Below are positions 34,838 to 43,760 of a stretch of DNA of 53,199 bases, piece after piece. The translations under genes and the position numbers were made by a program. The notes under the pieces were generated by a model. It made no database searches. It had not been told where the DNA came from and saw only the letters and a program-made list of their open reading frames with translations. Position 1 is the first letter of the stretch; each line of letters begins with the position of its first letter. The stretch is from Prolixibacteraceae bacterium (GTDB lineage: Bacteria; Bacteroidota; Bacteroidia; Bacteroidales; Prolixibacteraceae). Where the stretch lies: the NCBI GenBank assembly GCA_028282705.1, contig JANQHI010000018.1:1-53199 (forward strand). Direction: 5' to 3'.

Positions 34838-37223
34838 CTAATTCACTACCAGTTTACCATGTAGTACTTCGCCTTTGTATTGTACCCGCACCAGGTAAAT
34901 GCCTTCTTTCCAGCCGGAGGTATTTATGATTGTTTTTTTTCCTTTCAGTTTAGGTTTTTTTTCTTTAAAGGCCGCCTGCCTGTAAATTTCCAACCCCCAT
35001 TCAATTTCCCCGTCAAAAGCCACTTCCTTTGATTTTGGTTCGATCGACATGGTTGTTTGGTTAGTTGACGGGTTTGGCGAGAAAACCAGGGAGTACATCC
35101 CTCCTCCCTCCATCAGGGAACAATCCATAAATTCAAGTTCAGTTTCATACCAATCGCCCCGGCCACAACCATTATGTGCCCTTGCCCAAAACAAATAATA
35201 CCCTTCTGATAATTGAGGCAGGTCCATATAACCTCTTCCATTAGTAGGTTCAAACTGTTTATAAGTTTGTGTTTCGGTTAAATTGGTAAGTTTTACTTCG
35301 TATTTGCTTATTTCCTGACCATCTGTCGAGACATCGAAGTAATTATTATTATGTGAGGTGCAAAAATAATTATAATCGCCTATTCCGTTGCTGAACATAA
35401 AATCGCCTACATCTAATTGGGGCTACCTACCCAAACATTTTTCGTCAGCGTATGTGGTGTACCATTCACGGTAAATGAAGCAGTAACCGTACCTGTTCCA
35501 GATGTTGACGAACTAGCGGCACGAACGGTTACAGAAGTGCCTGTCTCATCAGGGTAATAAACATTGTCTCCTCCCCAGGTGATTGTTGTGTTGGCAGGGG
35601 CATCTTGCAATGTAACAGTAGTTCCCGAGTAACAATATTATGTCAGCGGCATCAATAGTTGGTGCCGGTACGCCCAATACACTATATGCAAAAGTAACAT
35701 TCGATGCCGAAGTTGGGAAATGGTCTACAAGTTGGAGTGCAGTGTTATAAACTTCGTAAACGTAAGTCCTTAGTGTTACACCTGTTGCTGTTTGTGTGCC
35801 AGGTACAACCTCGCAAAACCCCTCTCCATAATTTGGGTTAATATTGTTCCACCCTGTTGTTGAAACCCCTCTTCCCCATACTCCCACTATCTCAAGAAAA
35901 CTTTCCGGGAAAGTAACGGCTTTCCTTACCTCGCGCCTTTTTACAAAATAATTGGCTGTTGCCAATCCTGGCGCTCCCATTATGGTCATTGTGTATAAAC
36001 CTACGGTATTTTCAACTGTGCCTCCTGTGGCTGACCATTGTTCTAAAGTAAATGGTTCTTCTAAAAACTCAAGGGCATGTCCGGCATTTATTCGTCCAAA
36101 ACCAAGTTCGTTATCAAAACCATTGTTATTGACATCTTCTGCACTAAGCCTGATAATTTGCCTTACATCGTCGTTATCTAAGCTGGAGTTATAACCTTCG
36201 AGCAGGGAAGCCAGGCTTGCCACCTGGGGCGCAACAAAGGAGGTACCCGATGTGAAATCATAATCATTGCCAGTTATTGTGGTTATTATATCTTCTGCGT
36301 CCGTAGCTCCCGCAGGGTTTGTTCCTCCGGGAGCTAGGACATCAATATGTGCCCCTCTTGTTGAGAAAGGTGAATGTGTGTCGTCATTCTCTGTTGCCCC
36401 CACTGCCATAACATTGGGGAAGGCTTCCGGGTAGCGGGTTTGTTGACTCCAGGTATTTCCCATTGTGGCAACAGCAACCCGGTTGGCGCGATAGGCATAA
36501 GCAAATGCAATAGCCAATGTACTGCTGTTAGTCGGTCCACTCCAACTACAGTTTAAAACGTCTGCTCCTTCGTTAACAGCATCTGTAATTTTTTGTGCTG
36601 CCACATTATCGCCAAGCCAATTGTTGTACGAATCGCGTACCCTTTTTGATAAGATATGGGCATTCCAATCAACACCTAGTATGCCATGCGTGTTATTTGC
36701 CCTTGCGGCAGCAACACCGGCCACATTGGTGCCGTGCGAAAAGCCCACAGACGCATCACCACTTGACTTTCCTGTTAAATCTTCATGCGTAAATTCAACA
36801 CCATCATCAATAATAGCAATGATATTATCGGTACCGACGATTCCTCCGTTAGCACCGTTGTTGTTCAAATACCACTGGTCTCCGTTTATATAATGTTCGT
36901 CATTATCAATGGTGGGTTGCGAATGTTTCTCGGCAAATACCACTCCGTTTGTCCGGTTCAGAATTTCAATGGCAGCATTTGCCTGGTCTTCGGTTTCAAA
37001 TGTTAATGTAAATATCCGGTCAAATGGAGGTGATTCAACAACCCTTGTCCCAATAGTTACCTGTTTTTTTTGTCTGCTCGGGAAGTTCAAGCGAATCGGG
37101 CATTATAAATACCAGGATTTCGGTTTTCAGGTTGCGCTCCTGTGAAAACAGGATTGAAGGACAAAGGCAGAATGCCATAATCAGAATAATGTAGCCAATT
37201 GGGCAATTCGTAATTTTTTTCAT
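34838..37223 (-). pseudogene. Broken S8 (subtilisin-like) peptidase with T9SS sorting domain
   Basis: One gene in four reading-frame pieces. The first is the signal peptide piece (37223-37035), then the catalytic domain (37090-35549) with Asp in IIDDGVEFTHEDL, His in SHGTNVAG, Asn in ATMGN and Ser in SGTSFVAP. A PKD/Ig-like piece (35610-35413) and a C-terminal piece (35398-34838) ending in a type A T9SS sorting domain (TSGWKEGIYLVRVQYKG) follow. The frames join by removing one base in an A8 run near 37070, removing one T near 35629, and adding one C near 35415. The sequence before the Asp motif looks shortened. Catalytic residues remain, so decay is recent, or these are sequencing errors. Confidence 0.85.
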
Positions 37224-37241
37224 GATAGAATTGCTTAAAAG

Positions 37242-37385
37242 TTAAAAATGATAATTAAAGGTAAGTTGTTTTTTATTGGTGCCATCGGCATCCATAATCC
37301 AGAGCCTGCCATTACCAGCCCTGTAATCTGTAAAAACAATTTGGCTGCCATCGGGGCTCCAGTCGCAGGTGTACCCTGATGCCAA
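37242..37385 (-). pseudogene. C-terminal remnant of a TolB/WD40-like beta-propeller protein
   Basis: About 46 codons open on the minus strand, ending at TAA 37244-37242. The translation contains [18 protein letters not shown] then [17 protein letters not shown], which is a PD40-type propeller blade (WSPDGxxIxF ... IWxMDxDGxNxxxLT). The frame is closed by a stop just upstream, and no start codon or earlier blade was found. It is a leftover of a gene deleted between the permease and subtilase genes. Confidence 0.8.
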
Positions 37386-37513
37386 TATTTAAGAATAAGA
37401 TTAGTATTATACCATCTGCTTTAATGGATAAGAATGTTGGGGTCCTCGGCGCTGCTGCTTTGATATGGAAAAAAGTTTAAGTAGGTTCTAAATATTGGAA
37501 TCCTGGAATAAAG

Positions 37514-38965
37514 TTAAGCCAACTCCAATCCAAATATAAGGCTCACAAAGAAATATGCAAAAAGTGTTAATATTACGCTGAATACAAGATTTAGCCATAT
37601 TCCTGCTTTGGACATTTGCGTAATACTTATTTTCCCACTGCTGAATACAATAGCATTCGGGGGAGTTGCTACAGGCAGCATAAATGCACAGCTTGATGAC
37701 AAAGCAGCGGGAAGTGCAAATAGTATCGGATCATGTCCCATAACAATAGCCATGGATGTCAGGATTGGCAAGAATGCTGATGTAGTGGCAGTATTACTTG
37801 TTATCTCAGTTAGAAAAACAATGATCAGTATAATAATAGCGAGAATAAAAATAATATGGACATTGCTTAATCCTACTAAGATTTCCCCGATATATTCTGC
37901 TAATTTAGTATCGTTAATTGCCATTGCCAGACTCAATCCACCACCAAAAAGAAGGAGAATACCCCATGGTAAATCTTTCATGTTCGACCAGTTGATAAGT
38001 CTCTCATTTGCATTTTTCTCTGAAGGAATAATAAATAGTGAAATACCAGCTCCTATTGCAATTCCTGCATCTGACAAGCCTGGGAGTACTTCTGCAAGCA
38101 GGGGCCTGAATATCCATAGCAAAGCAGTGACAATAAAAACGATTGCAACCCTTGCTTCAGGTTTTTTTATCTTGCCAATTTCCTGCAAGTTCTTATCTAT
38201 TAACTCTTTTCCCCCTGGAAGTTCTTTTAGCTCAAATTTATAAATAAATCGTGTCAGGATTAAAAACATAAGTGGTAATAATATAATTACAACAGGTATA
38301 CCAACTGCCATCCACCTGGCAAAACTAACTTCAATGCCATATTCCTGCAATAAATATGCTGCAAGCAGTGAGTTTGGGGGAGTTCCAATTAGTGTGCCCA
38401 TGCCTCCGATATTACATGCATAGGCTATTGAGAGAATAAGAGCTATTGAAAAATTCTTAAAGGAAGCTTGATGTTGTATATTATCAGGAACAATATTAAT
38501 AACAGATAGAGCTATGGGCAACATCATAAGAGCTGTAGCTGTATTACTTACCCACATGCTCAGGAATGCAGATGCTATAATAAATCCCAGAATAATAGAT
38601 GATGGTTTAGTACCTACAAAGTGAATTATTTGAAGAGCAATTCTTCTGTGTAAATTTGATTTTTGCATAGCAATAGCTATGATAAAGCCTCCCATAAATA
38701 GGAAGATTATTGAGTTTGCATATGGTGCTGTTGCTTCATTAATCGGAGCTATGCCAAGGATTGGGAAAAGAATGATTGGGAGTAGTGCGGTTGCATATAA
38801 TGATATAGCTTCACTTACCCACCATACAACCATAAGGATAGCAACAGCAGTTGTTTTCCATGCTTCAGGTTTCATTCCGTCTGGAACTGGAGACAATAAT
38901 ACATAAATAAAAAGCAAAGGTCCTAAAAATAAACCTAAACGGGTGAAATCTATATTACGTAGCAA
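37514..38965 (-). CDS. DASS/SLC13 family sodium-anion symporter
   Basis: 483-residue inner-membrane transporter with about 11-12 hydrophobic helices. The paired SNT motifs of the family are present: WVSNTATALMMLPIALS near residue 134 and EITSNTATTSAFLPILTS near 392, plus the TPPN loops (GTPPNSLLAAY, ATPPNAIVFSSG). The family takes up dicarboxylates, citrate or sulfate with sodium. Last gene of the SusCD locus, 103 bp after the lyase-like gene with a 15-bp stem-loop between. It may import an acidic breakdown product. Confidence 0.92.
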   Translation of the reverse strand: MLRNIDFTRLGLFLGPLLFIYVLLSPVPDGMKPEAWKTTAVAILMVVWWVSEAISLYATALLPIILFPILGIAPINEATAPYANSIIFLFMGGFIIAIAMQKSNLHRRIALQIIHFVGTKPSSIILGFIIASAFLSMWVSNTATALMMLPIALSVINIVPDNIQHQASFKNFSIALILSIAYACNIGGMGTLIGTPPNSLLAAYLLQEYGIEVSFARWMAVGIPVVIILLPLMFLILTRFIYKFELKELPGGKELIDKNLQEIGKIKKPEARVAIVFIVTALLWIFRPLLAEVLPGLSDAGIAIGAGISLFIIPSEKNANERLINWSNMKDLPWGILLLFGGGLSLAMAINDTKLAEYIGEILVGLSNVHIIFILAIIILIIVFLTEITSNTATTSAFLPILTSMAIVMGHDPILFALPAALSSSCAFMLPVATPPNAIVFSSGKISITQMSKAGIWLNLVFSVILTLFAYFFVSLIFGLELA

Positions 38966-39012
38966 AGATTTTTAGTTTTATAATTTATAGTTAATACAAG
39001 AATGAAGGTAGT

Positions 39013-39054
39013 AATTGCATCCTGCATTTTATCCTGTTTATGCAGGATGCAATT
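39013..39054 (-). terminator. Intercistronic stem-loop, lyase to permease
   Basis: AATTGCATCCTGCAT (39013-39027) is perfectly complementary to ATGCAGGATGCAATT (39040-39054): a 15-bp stem with a 12-nt loop, 14 bp after the lyase-like stop. No T run follows on the minus strand, so it may protect or process mRNA instead of terminating. Confidence 0.75.
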
Positions 39055-39068
39055 TAAGTTTAGAATAA

Positions 39069-41705
39069 TTAATTTTCTTCCATTCTGTCAATTAGATATG
39101 GGATCACAAAAGCATGAGTCCATCCAAAAACCCTCATGCCTTGTGAAATGGCCCAGATAGGTTTTCTCCCCCTCATTGAAGGACCTTCACCTGCTGCTGG
39201 CAGATGGCTTACTTCTTCCATCTTATCAGCAAGGATTTTTTGTGATTTAAAACTGTTAAATGGCTTCTTAATTTTATCAACATATAAGTGTTGTCCTCTT
39301 TTTATCGCCTCATTAAGGAAGTAATCTTCTCCACTTAAGTCATATGCCACTATTAACATATGTATAGTTGAAAAGTATGATTCATAATCATGATCAATTG
39401 GGGGTACATTTACCAGGCTACGTGCATGCGTCACTATAGCTCTTTCGATATCAGGTCTGTCAAACATTTGTAAATACTTGCTCAAGCCATGAGATAAATA
39501 ATTCTGTGAATAGCCATACCGGTCAATATTCATTCTCCCTCCCTGTCTTTGCTGCAAAATCAGCAGGCGATCTATACGATCATTAAGCTCATTGAGGTAT
39601 TTTGGTTCCTTACTTGCATCATACAATTCTGCTAGGTTTTCAATAGATAGGTAGAGTCTTCTTCCTGTCAAACCATGTTCACCAAATATTCTTCTAATAT
39701 AATAGTCCCCCGTCAGTCTTGCTACATCAAGTCCTCTGTGATATCCGTCAATGTAATACGCAGCTATCCAACCCTTTATCCAAACATGGGCAGAAAGTGC
39801 AGCCAGAAATTGCTCTTCAGCATGTCTGGTACCTATTCCTACATAGGGAGATCCTTCTGGCTGTTGCTCTGCTTCGAAGGCATGTATAGGATCATTTGTA
39901 TCTCCATAATATGTCTTAGGTCTTGGCCAGTGTTTATTATCAACATCCATAGTATGGCGACTCATAGCAACTGCCATCTTGTAGTACTTTGGGTCACCTG
40001 TTCGTAAAAAATTCATCCACCACATGTAATCAATTTCAGGCTCATTACCTGACCAGGTTCTCCATTCGTAGTTAAAATAGTAATTGCGTATATCACCATA
40101 ATCATAGAAACCATACCATGGCTCCCAGTTTTGGTTAAAAAGCATCCAATCAAACTTATACTGCATGCTTCGCTCCAGATCAGGATGATCGTTATCGGCG
40201 GTAGCATACTTCCCATATACACCTGAATTAATATAAACCTTAGGATCGGCATATACTACGGGTGGATTCAAAACAAGATCCATCACACTTTCAATATTTT
40301 CACGCGTCTCAGAACCGTCATGAGCATAGAGTATCATCTCTGTAGTCTTGGTGATTCCCTGTGCAAAGTTACCTACCATACCCTGGTCCATTTTTAATGA
40401 ACCCCGTGAAAACGTCATGGGTTTTTCTTTCGGCGACCATGAGTAAGCAAACATCTGCTCATTTTCCAAATCTAGGCAGAGCTCACTGGGATATTCCTCA
40501 AACATATTTTTTAGACCCATACTAACTCCTTTGTCAGAGTCTGATATAGTTATCCAACCTTCTGCTTTCTCTGTTTCCTTAACTAGTTTGTCAGCTTTAA
40601 GCCTTGCTACGAATCCACCTATTCGTTCTTCCTTAGATGAGGTAATAAACTCATCTGTGGATTTTATTGGATTAGGACCAGTCTGGAATACAGACAATTC
40701 CTTCTGGTTTGTTACTTTAGTACTATAATACCAGGGATCGCCTTCTTCCCACCAATTACCTTCTCTTAACGCCGTATTGAATACCTTTTCACCCTTAATG
40801 TTAAAATTTAAGCCAAACCCTGCACTTTTTATCATATCGTTTGGCTCCAGCAGACCCTTATCTTTTGCTCTTTCATCTTCGTCCACAATTAAATCTGTTT
40901 GTGTAGCCAGCAGAATATGTTCTTTCCCGTTTAGCGGTTTGCTCTTATCAGGCACCCCTGTATAGGTAATTGTATGCAGAACCCTGACATATGATTTTCC
41001 CGCATAAGCATGTATATATGTTACAAATGGTGAATTTTCGTGTCCGGGTTGCTCAAATTCATATTCGCCTTCAATACGAAGTATCGCATGGAGTGGGCCT
41101 GATCCTCTTTCAATAAAGTACTGTCGAATAACAGCTTTTGATCCATCCAGTCCCTGGTCATCCAGATAATCCATAAAAGTACCTCTTTCAGGAATTCCAG
41201 TCAAAACCATATCATCTTCATCGAAGCCGTCCATATTTTTATTAAACTGCAACCTGTCAATAAAACCTGATCCCCCTTTTTGTATGCGCAATAGCATATT
41301 GCCTGTATTTATCTCAGCAAAACCATTGGTTCTCTGGTTACATTTAAAGATCAAAGGCTTCTCCGGAAACACCGTCATCCTGACATCTTCACCATACTCC
41401 AGATAGTACTCATTAGACTCTTCCGTAAAGAAAAATACCCATAACCATTTAATACTATGGTCAGCAGGCTTCCATGTTGTTACAGTATTACTTTGTGATA
41501 ATATCTCAACACCATCTTTATTTAACAACCTTACATTGTCTGGTGAATAAAGAGTACCTTTCGGAAAGGGAATACCTAGTAGGACAGGTGAGCCCGGTGC
41601 ATAATTCTTTACATTAATTACAAGTTTCTCTGCTGCGCTACTATTGTATGATAGTGCTAAAAGAAAGGTAATAATTAATAAATTAATTGTATAAAATTTT
41701 TTCAT
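39069..41705 (-). CDS. Exo-rhamnogalacturonan lyase-like protein (PL26/YetA family)
   Basis: 878 residues with signal peptide (about 1-24). An N-terminal beta-rich domain (about 28-470) is followed by a C-terminal alpha/alpha-toroid-like half (about 500-860; HGLTGRRLYLSIENLAELYD, EPKYLNELNDRIDRLLILQQ). The layout and length match the PcRGLX/YetA group, which includes PL26 exo-acting rhamnogalacturonan lyases. Assignment is by overall resemblance; catalytic residues were not located. Context (SusCD, PIG-L enzymes, anion permease) supports a polysaccharide-cleaving role, probably in the periplasm. Confidence 0.65.
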   Translation of the reverse strand: MKKFYTINLLIITFLLALSYNSSAAEKLVINVKNYAPGSPVLLGIPFPKGTLYSPDNVRLLNKDGVEILSQSNTVTTWKPADHSIKWLWVFFFTEESNEYYLEYGEDVRMTVFPEKPLIFKCNQRTNGFAEINTGNMLLRIQKGGSGFIDRLQFNKNMDGFDEDDMVLTGIPERGTFMDYLDDQGLDGSKAVIRQYFIERGSGPLHAILRIEGEYEFEQPGHENSPFVTYIHAYAGKSYVRVLHTITYTGVPDKSKPLNGKEHILLATQTDLIVDEDERAKDKGLLEPNDMIKSAGFGLNFNIKGEKVFNTALREGNWWEEGDPWYYSTKVTNQKELSVFQTGPNPIKSTDEFITSSKEERIGGFVARLKADKLVKETEKAEGWITISDSDKGVSMGLKNMFEEYPSELCLDLENEQMFAYSWSPKEKPMTFSRGSLKMDQGMVGNFAQGITKTTEMILYAHDGSETRENIESVMDLVLNPPVVYADPKVYINSGVYGKYATADNDHPDLERSMQYKFDWMLFNQNWEPWYGFYDYGDIRNYYFNYEWRTWSGNEPEIDYMWWMNFLRTGDPKYYKMAVAMSRHTMDVDNKHWPRPKTYYGDTNDPIHAFEAEQQPEGSPYVGIGTRHAEEQFLAALSAHVWIKGWIAAYYIDGYHRGLDVARLTGDYYIRRIFGEHGLTGRRLYLSIENLAELYDASKEPKYLNELNDRIDRLLILQQRQGGRMNIDRYGYSQNYLSHGLSKYLQMFDRPDIERAIVTHARSLVNVPPIDHDYESYFSTIHMLIVAYDLSGEDYFLNEAIKRGQHLYVDKIKKPFNSFKSQKILADKMEEVSHLPAAGEGPSMRGRKPIWAISQGMRVFGWTHAFVIPYLIDRMEEN

Positions 41706-41742
41706 AATCTGATCTTAAAATAGTTATATGTGTAAGGATAAC

Positions 41743-41772
41743 TGGAACAGCAGGCTACTGGCTGCTGTTCCA
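41743..41772 (-). terminator. Intercistronic stem-loop, PIG-L to lyase
   Basis: TGGAACAGCAG (41743-41753) pairs perfectly with CTGCTGTTCCA (41762-41772), an 11-bp stem with an 8-nt loop, 17 bp after the PIG-L stop. No T run follows on the minus strand. Confidence 0.75.
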
Positions 41773-41789
41773 AAATGTTTATTAATACA

Positions 41790-42686
41790 CTATTTTTTCA
41801 GCATTGGAAAAATCATCCTTATTTCATTTTCTGATGGTTGTTTTCCATATTCAGCTATTTCAAAGGATTCAGCATATTTAAACTGAGATGCTTTGTCCTT
41901 ACCATACCATTTTAGCAAACCAGCTCTCTGCTCATCTGATAATTTTCGGTTCCGTTTTCTCATCATTTCAAGTCTTCCTTCAGTATCTTCTGGTATTTGA
42001 CCAAGCCTTCCTCCGGTATAGGCTCCCCATTCATACATCTGTGAGACATGGGCATCCAACCCGAGAGCTTTTGTTTCTATTACCTCATCTATACCAACAA
42101 CTATATCGTGAGAAAGAGGGTTGGGCTTTGTAAAACGATCCTGCATATAAAGGAAAACAGGATTGTTTTTAACAGGAGGTGTATCTGCAGCTACATTAGG
42201 AACAATAACCATGTATGATGCATCAATTACAAGTTGAGCAGCGCTTCTATGGTCAGGATGATAATCATTTGGGCGCAGACCGATTACAACATCTGCATTC
42301 CATTTCCTTATGGCTCTTATCACATTCTTTCTGATATGCAACTCAGGCAATAATTCGCCATCATGGTAATCCCAAACTTCATATTCTGCAATTCCCAATC
42401 GTTTTGCTGATTCCTGAGCTTCTGCTCTTCTCCTTACACCTAAAGGACCACCACCAATTTCATGGTGTCCTGCATCACCATTTGTTATAGAAATAAATTT
42501 AACCTGATGACCTGCCCTGGCCATCAATACAGCTGTACCGCCCATTTTGGATTCAGCATCATCAGGGTGGGCGAATATTGCAATTACTCTAAGAGGTGTA
42601 TCTGGAGAAGAATTTATTTGTCCTTTAGCGTTTATAAACGAAAACCCCATAAAGGCCAATAAAAATATAATACTTTTGATTTTCAT
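41790..42686 (-). CDS. PIG-L family deacetylase (second in transcription order)
   Basis: 298 residues with signal peptide (about 1-22). The PIG-L/LmbE zinc motifs are present: AIFAHPDDAESKMGG near residue 35 (AHPDDxE) and NDYHPDHRSAAQLV near 144 (HxxDH type). The family removes N-acetyl groups from GlcNAc-type sugars (GlcNAc-PI, GlcNAc-Ins, chitooligosaccharides). It is a tandem paralogue of the next gene, nearly collinear over its full length, differing most in residues about 205-245. Exported, so it acts on imported or surface glycans. Confidence 0.9.
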   Translation of the reverse strand: MKIKSIIFLLAFMGFSFINAKGQINSSPDTPLRVIAIFAHPDDAESKMGGTAVLMARAGHQVKFISITNGDAGHHEIGGGPLGVRRRAEAQESAKRLGIAEYEVWDYHDGELLPELHIRKNVIRAIRKWNADVVIGLRPNDYHPDHRSAAQLVIDASYMVIVPNVAADTPPVKNNPVFLYMQDRFTKPNPLSHDIVVGIDEVIETKALGLDAHVSQMYEWGAYTGGRLGQIPEDTEGRLEMMRKRNRKLSDEQRAGLLKWYGKDKASQFKYAESFEIAEYGKQPSENEIRMIFPMLKK

Positions 42687-42726
42687 AATCTTGGTTTTTA
42701 TAATTTACTTAGAAATAGGTCAGACC

Positions 42727-42776
42727 TGTCCGGTAACATGAAATATATAATATTATTCACTGCCTTCATCCGGACA
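42727..42776 (-). terminator. Weak intercistronic stem-loop between the PIG-L genes
   Basis: TGTCCGG (42727-42733) pairs with CCGGACA (42770-42776), a 7-bp stem closing a 36-nt loop that is AT-rich and internally self-complementary. It starts 2 bp after the upstream PIG-L stop in transcription order. Confidence 0.5.
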
Positions 42777-42778
42777 AG

Positions 42779-43672
42779 CTATTTTCCCAACATGGGGAAT
42801 AGTTTCCTTATTTCATTTTCTGTAGGGCGTTTCCCGTATTCAGCAATTTCAAAAGATTCAGCATACTTAAATTGTGATGCTTTCCCCTTGCCATACCATT
42901 TTTCCAGACCGGCTCGTTGCTCTTTTGACATAGTTCTTTTCATTGCTTTCTCCCTATACCATTCAAATCTTTTTCCCGGATCTTCGGGTACCTTGTCCAG
43001 GGTATGTGATGTCCATGGCAGCCACTCAAACATTTGAGATTCATATTCAGCTAAAGCGGCAACTTTAGCCTCCATCCCTTCATCTACTCCAATAACTATA
43101 TCATGACTAATAGGATTAGGTTTGGTAAACCTATCCTGGAAATACAAGAAGAGAGGATTGTTTTTAACAGGAGGAGTATCTGCTGCTACATTGGGAACAA
43201 TAACCATATATGATGCATCAATTACCAGCTGACCAGAGTTTCTATGGTCTGGGTGGTAGTCGTTTGGACGATGACCAACTACTACATCCGCGTTCCATTC
43301 CCTAATTGCGCGTATTATATCTTTGCGAATGTGCAACTCTGGCAATAATTCGCCATCATGATTATCCCATACCTCGTATTCGGCTATTCCTAACCTTTTT
43401 TTCGCCTCCTGGGCTTCTGCTCTGCGCCTCACTCCCAGTGGTCCACCACCCATTTCGTGGTGTCCGGCATCGCCATTAGTCAAACAAACAAACTTTACCT
43501 GAACACCTTCTCTTGCCAGCATTGCTGCTGTAGCTCCCATTTTCTCTCCATCATCAGGGTGAGCAAAGAAAGCTATTACCCGGGCAGGAGTGTCTGCAGG
43601 GGAATTAATCTGAGCAAATCCAAGATTAAAAAAGAGAGAGAAAACGAATGCTGTTAATAATATTTTTTTCAT
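42779..43672 (-). CDS. PIG-L family deacetylase (first in transcription order)
   Basis: 297 residues with signal peptide (about 1-20). Zinc motifs: AFFAHPDDGEKMGATAAM (AHPDDxE, one residue shorter than the neighbour's loop) and NDYHPDHRNSGQLV. It shares long nearly identical stretches with the adjacent copy (for example VIDASYMVIVPNVAADTPPV), so the pair arose by tandem duplication. Retention of both suggests two related N-acyl substrates. It directly follows the SusD gene, a stem-loop lying between. Confidence 0.9.
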   Translation of the reverse strand: MKKILLTAFVFSLFFNLGFAQINSPADTPARVIAFFAHPDDGEKMGATAAMLAREGVQVKFVCLTNGDAGHHEMGGGPLGVRRRAEAQEAKKRLGIAEYEVWDNHDGELLPELHIRKDIIRAIREWNADVVVGHRPNDYHPDHRNSGQLVIDASYMVIVPNVAADTPPVKNNPLFLYFQDRFTKPNPISHDIVIGVDEGMEAKVAALAEYESQMFEWLPWTSHTLDKVPEDPGKRFEWYREKAMKRTMSKEQRAGLEKWYGKGKASQFKYAESFEIAEYGKRPTENEIRKLFPMLGK

Positions 43673-43704
43673 TTTTTTATTTTATTATATGATTTGAATC
43701 AGAG

Positions 43705-43739
43705 TAGACCGACAAGGCACAAATGTGCCTGCCAGTCTA
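43705..43739 (-). terminator. Intercistronic stem-loop, SusD to PIG-L
   Basis: TAGAC/GTCTA (43705-43709 and 43735-43739) form the outer stem, and AGGCACA/TGTGCCT (43715-43721 and 43724-43730) the inner stem with a 2-nt loop. An internal loop separates them. No T run follows on the minus strand. Confidence 0.7.
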
Positions 43740-43760
43740 AAATAATTTCACTTAAGTATT

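Noticed and set aside
34838-35610. Two short minus-strand frames as independent small genes
   Set aside because: They continue the subtilase sequence in other frames (PKD-like region and T9SS tail), so they are parts of one broken gene.
35549-37223. Programmed ribosomal frameshifting in the subtilase
   Set aside because: Three changes of differing sign in unrelated short runs fit decay or sequencing error better than a programmed event.
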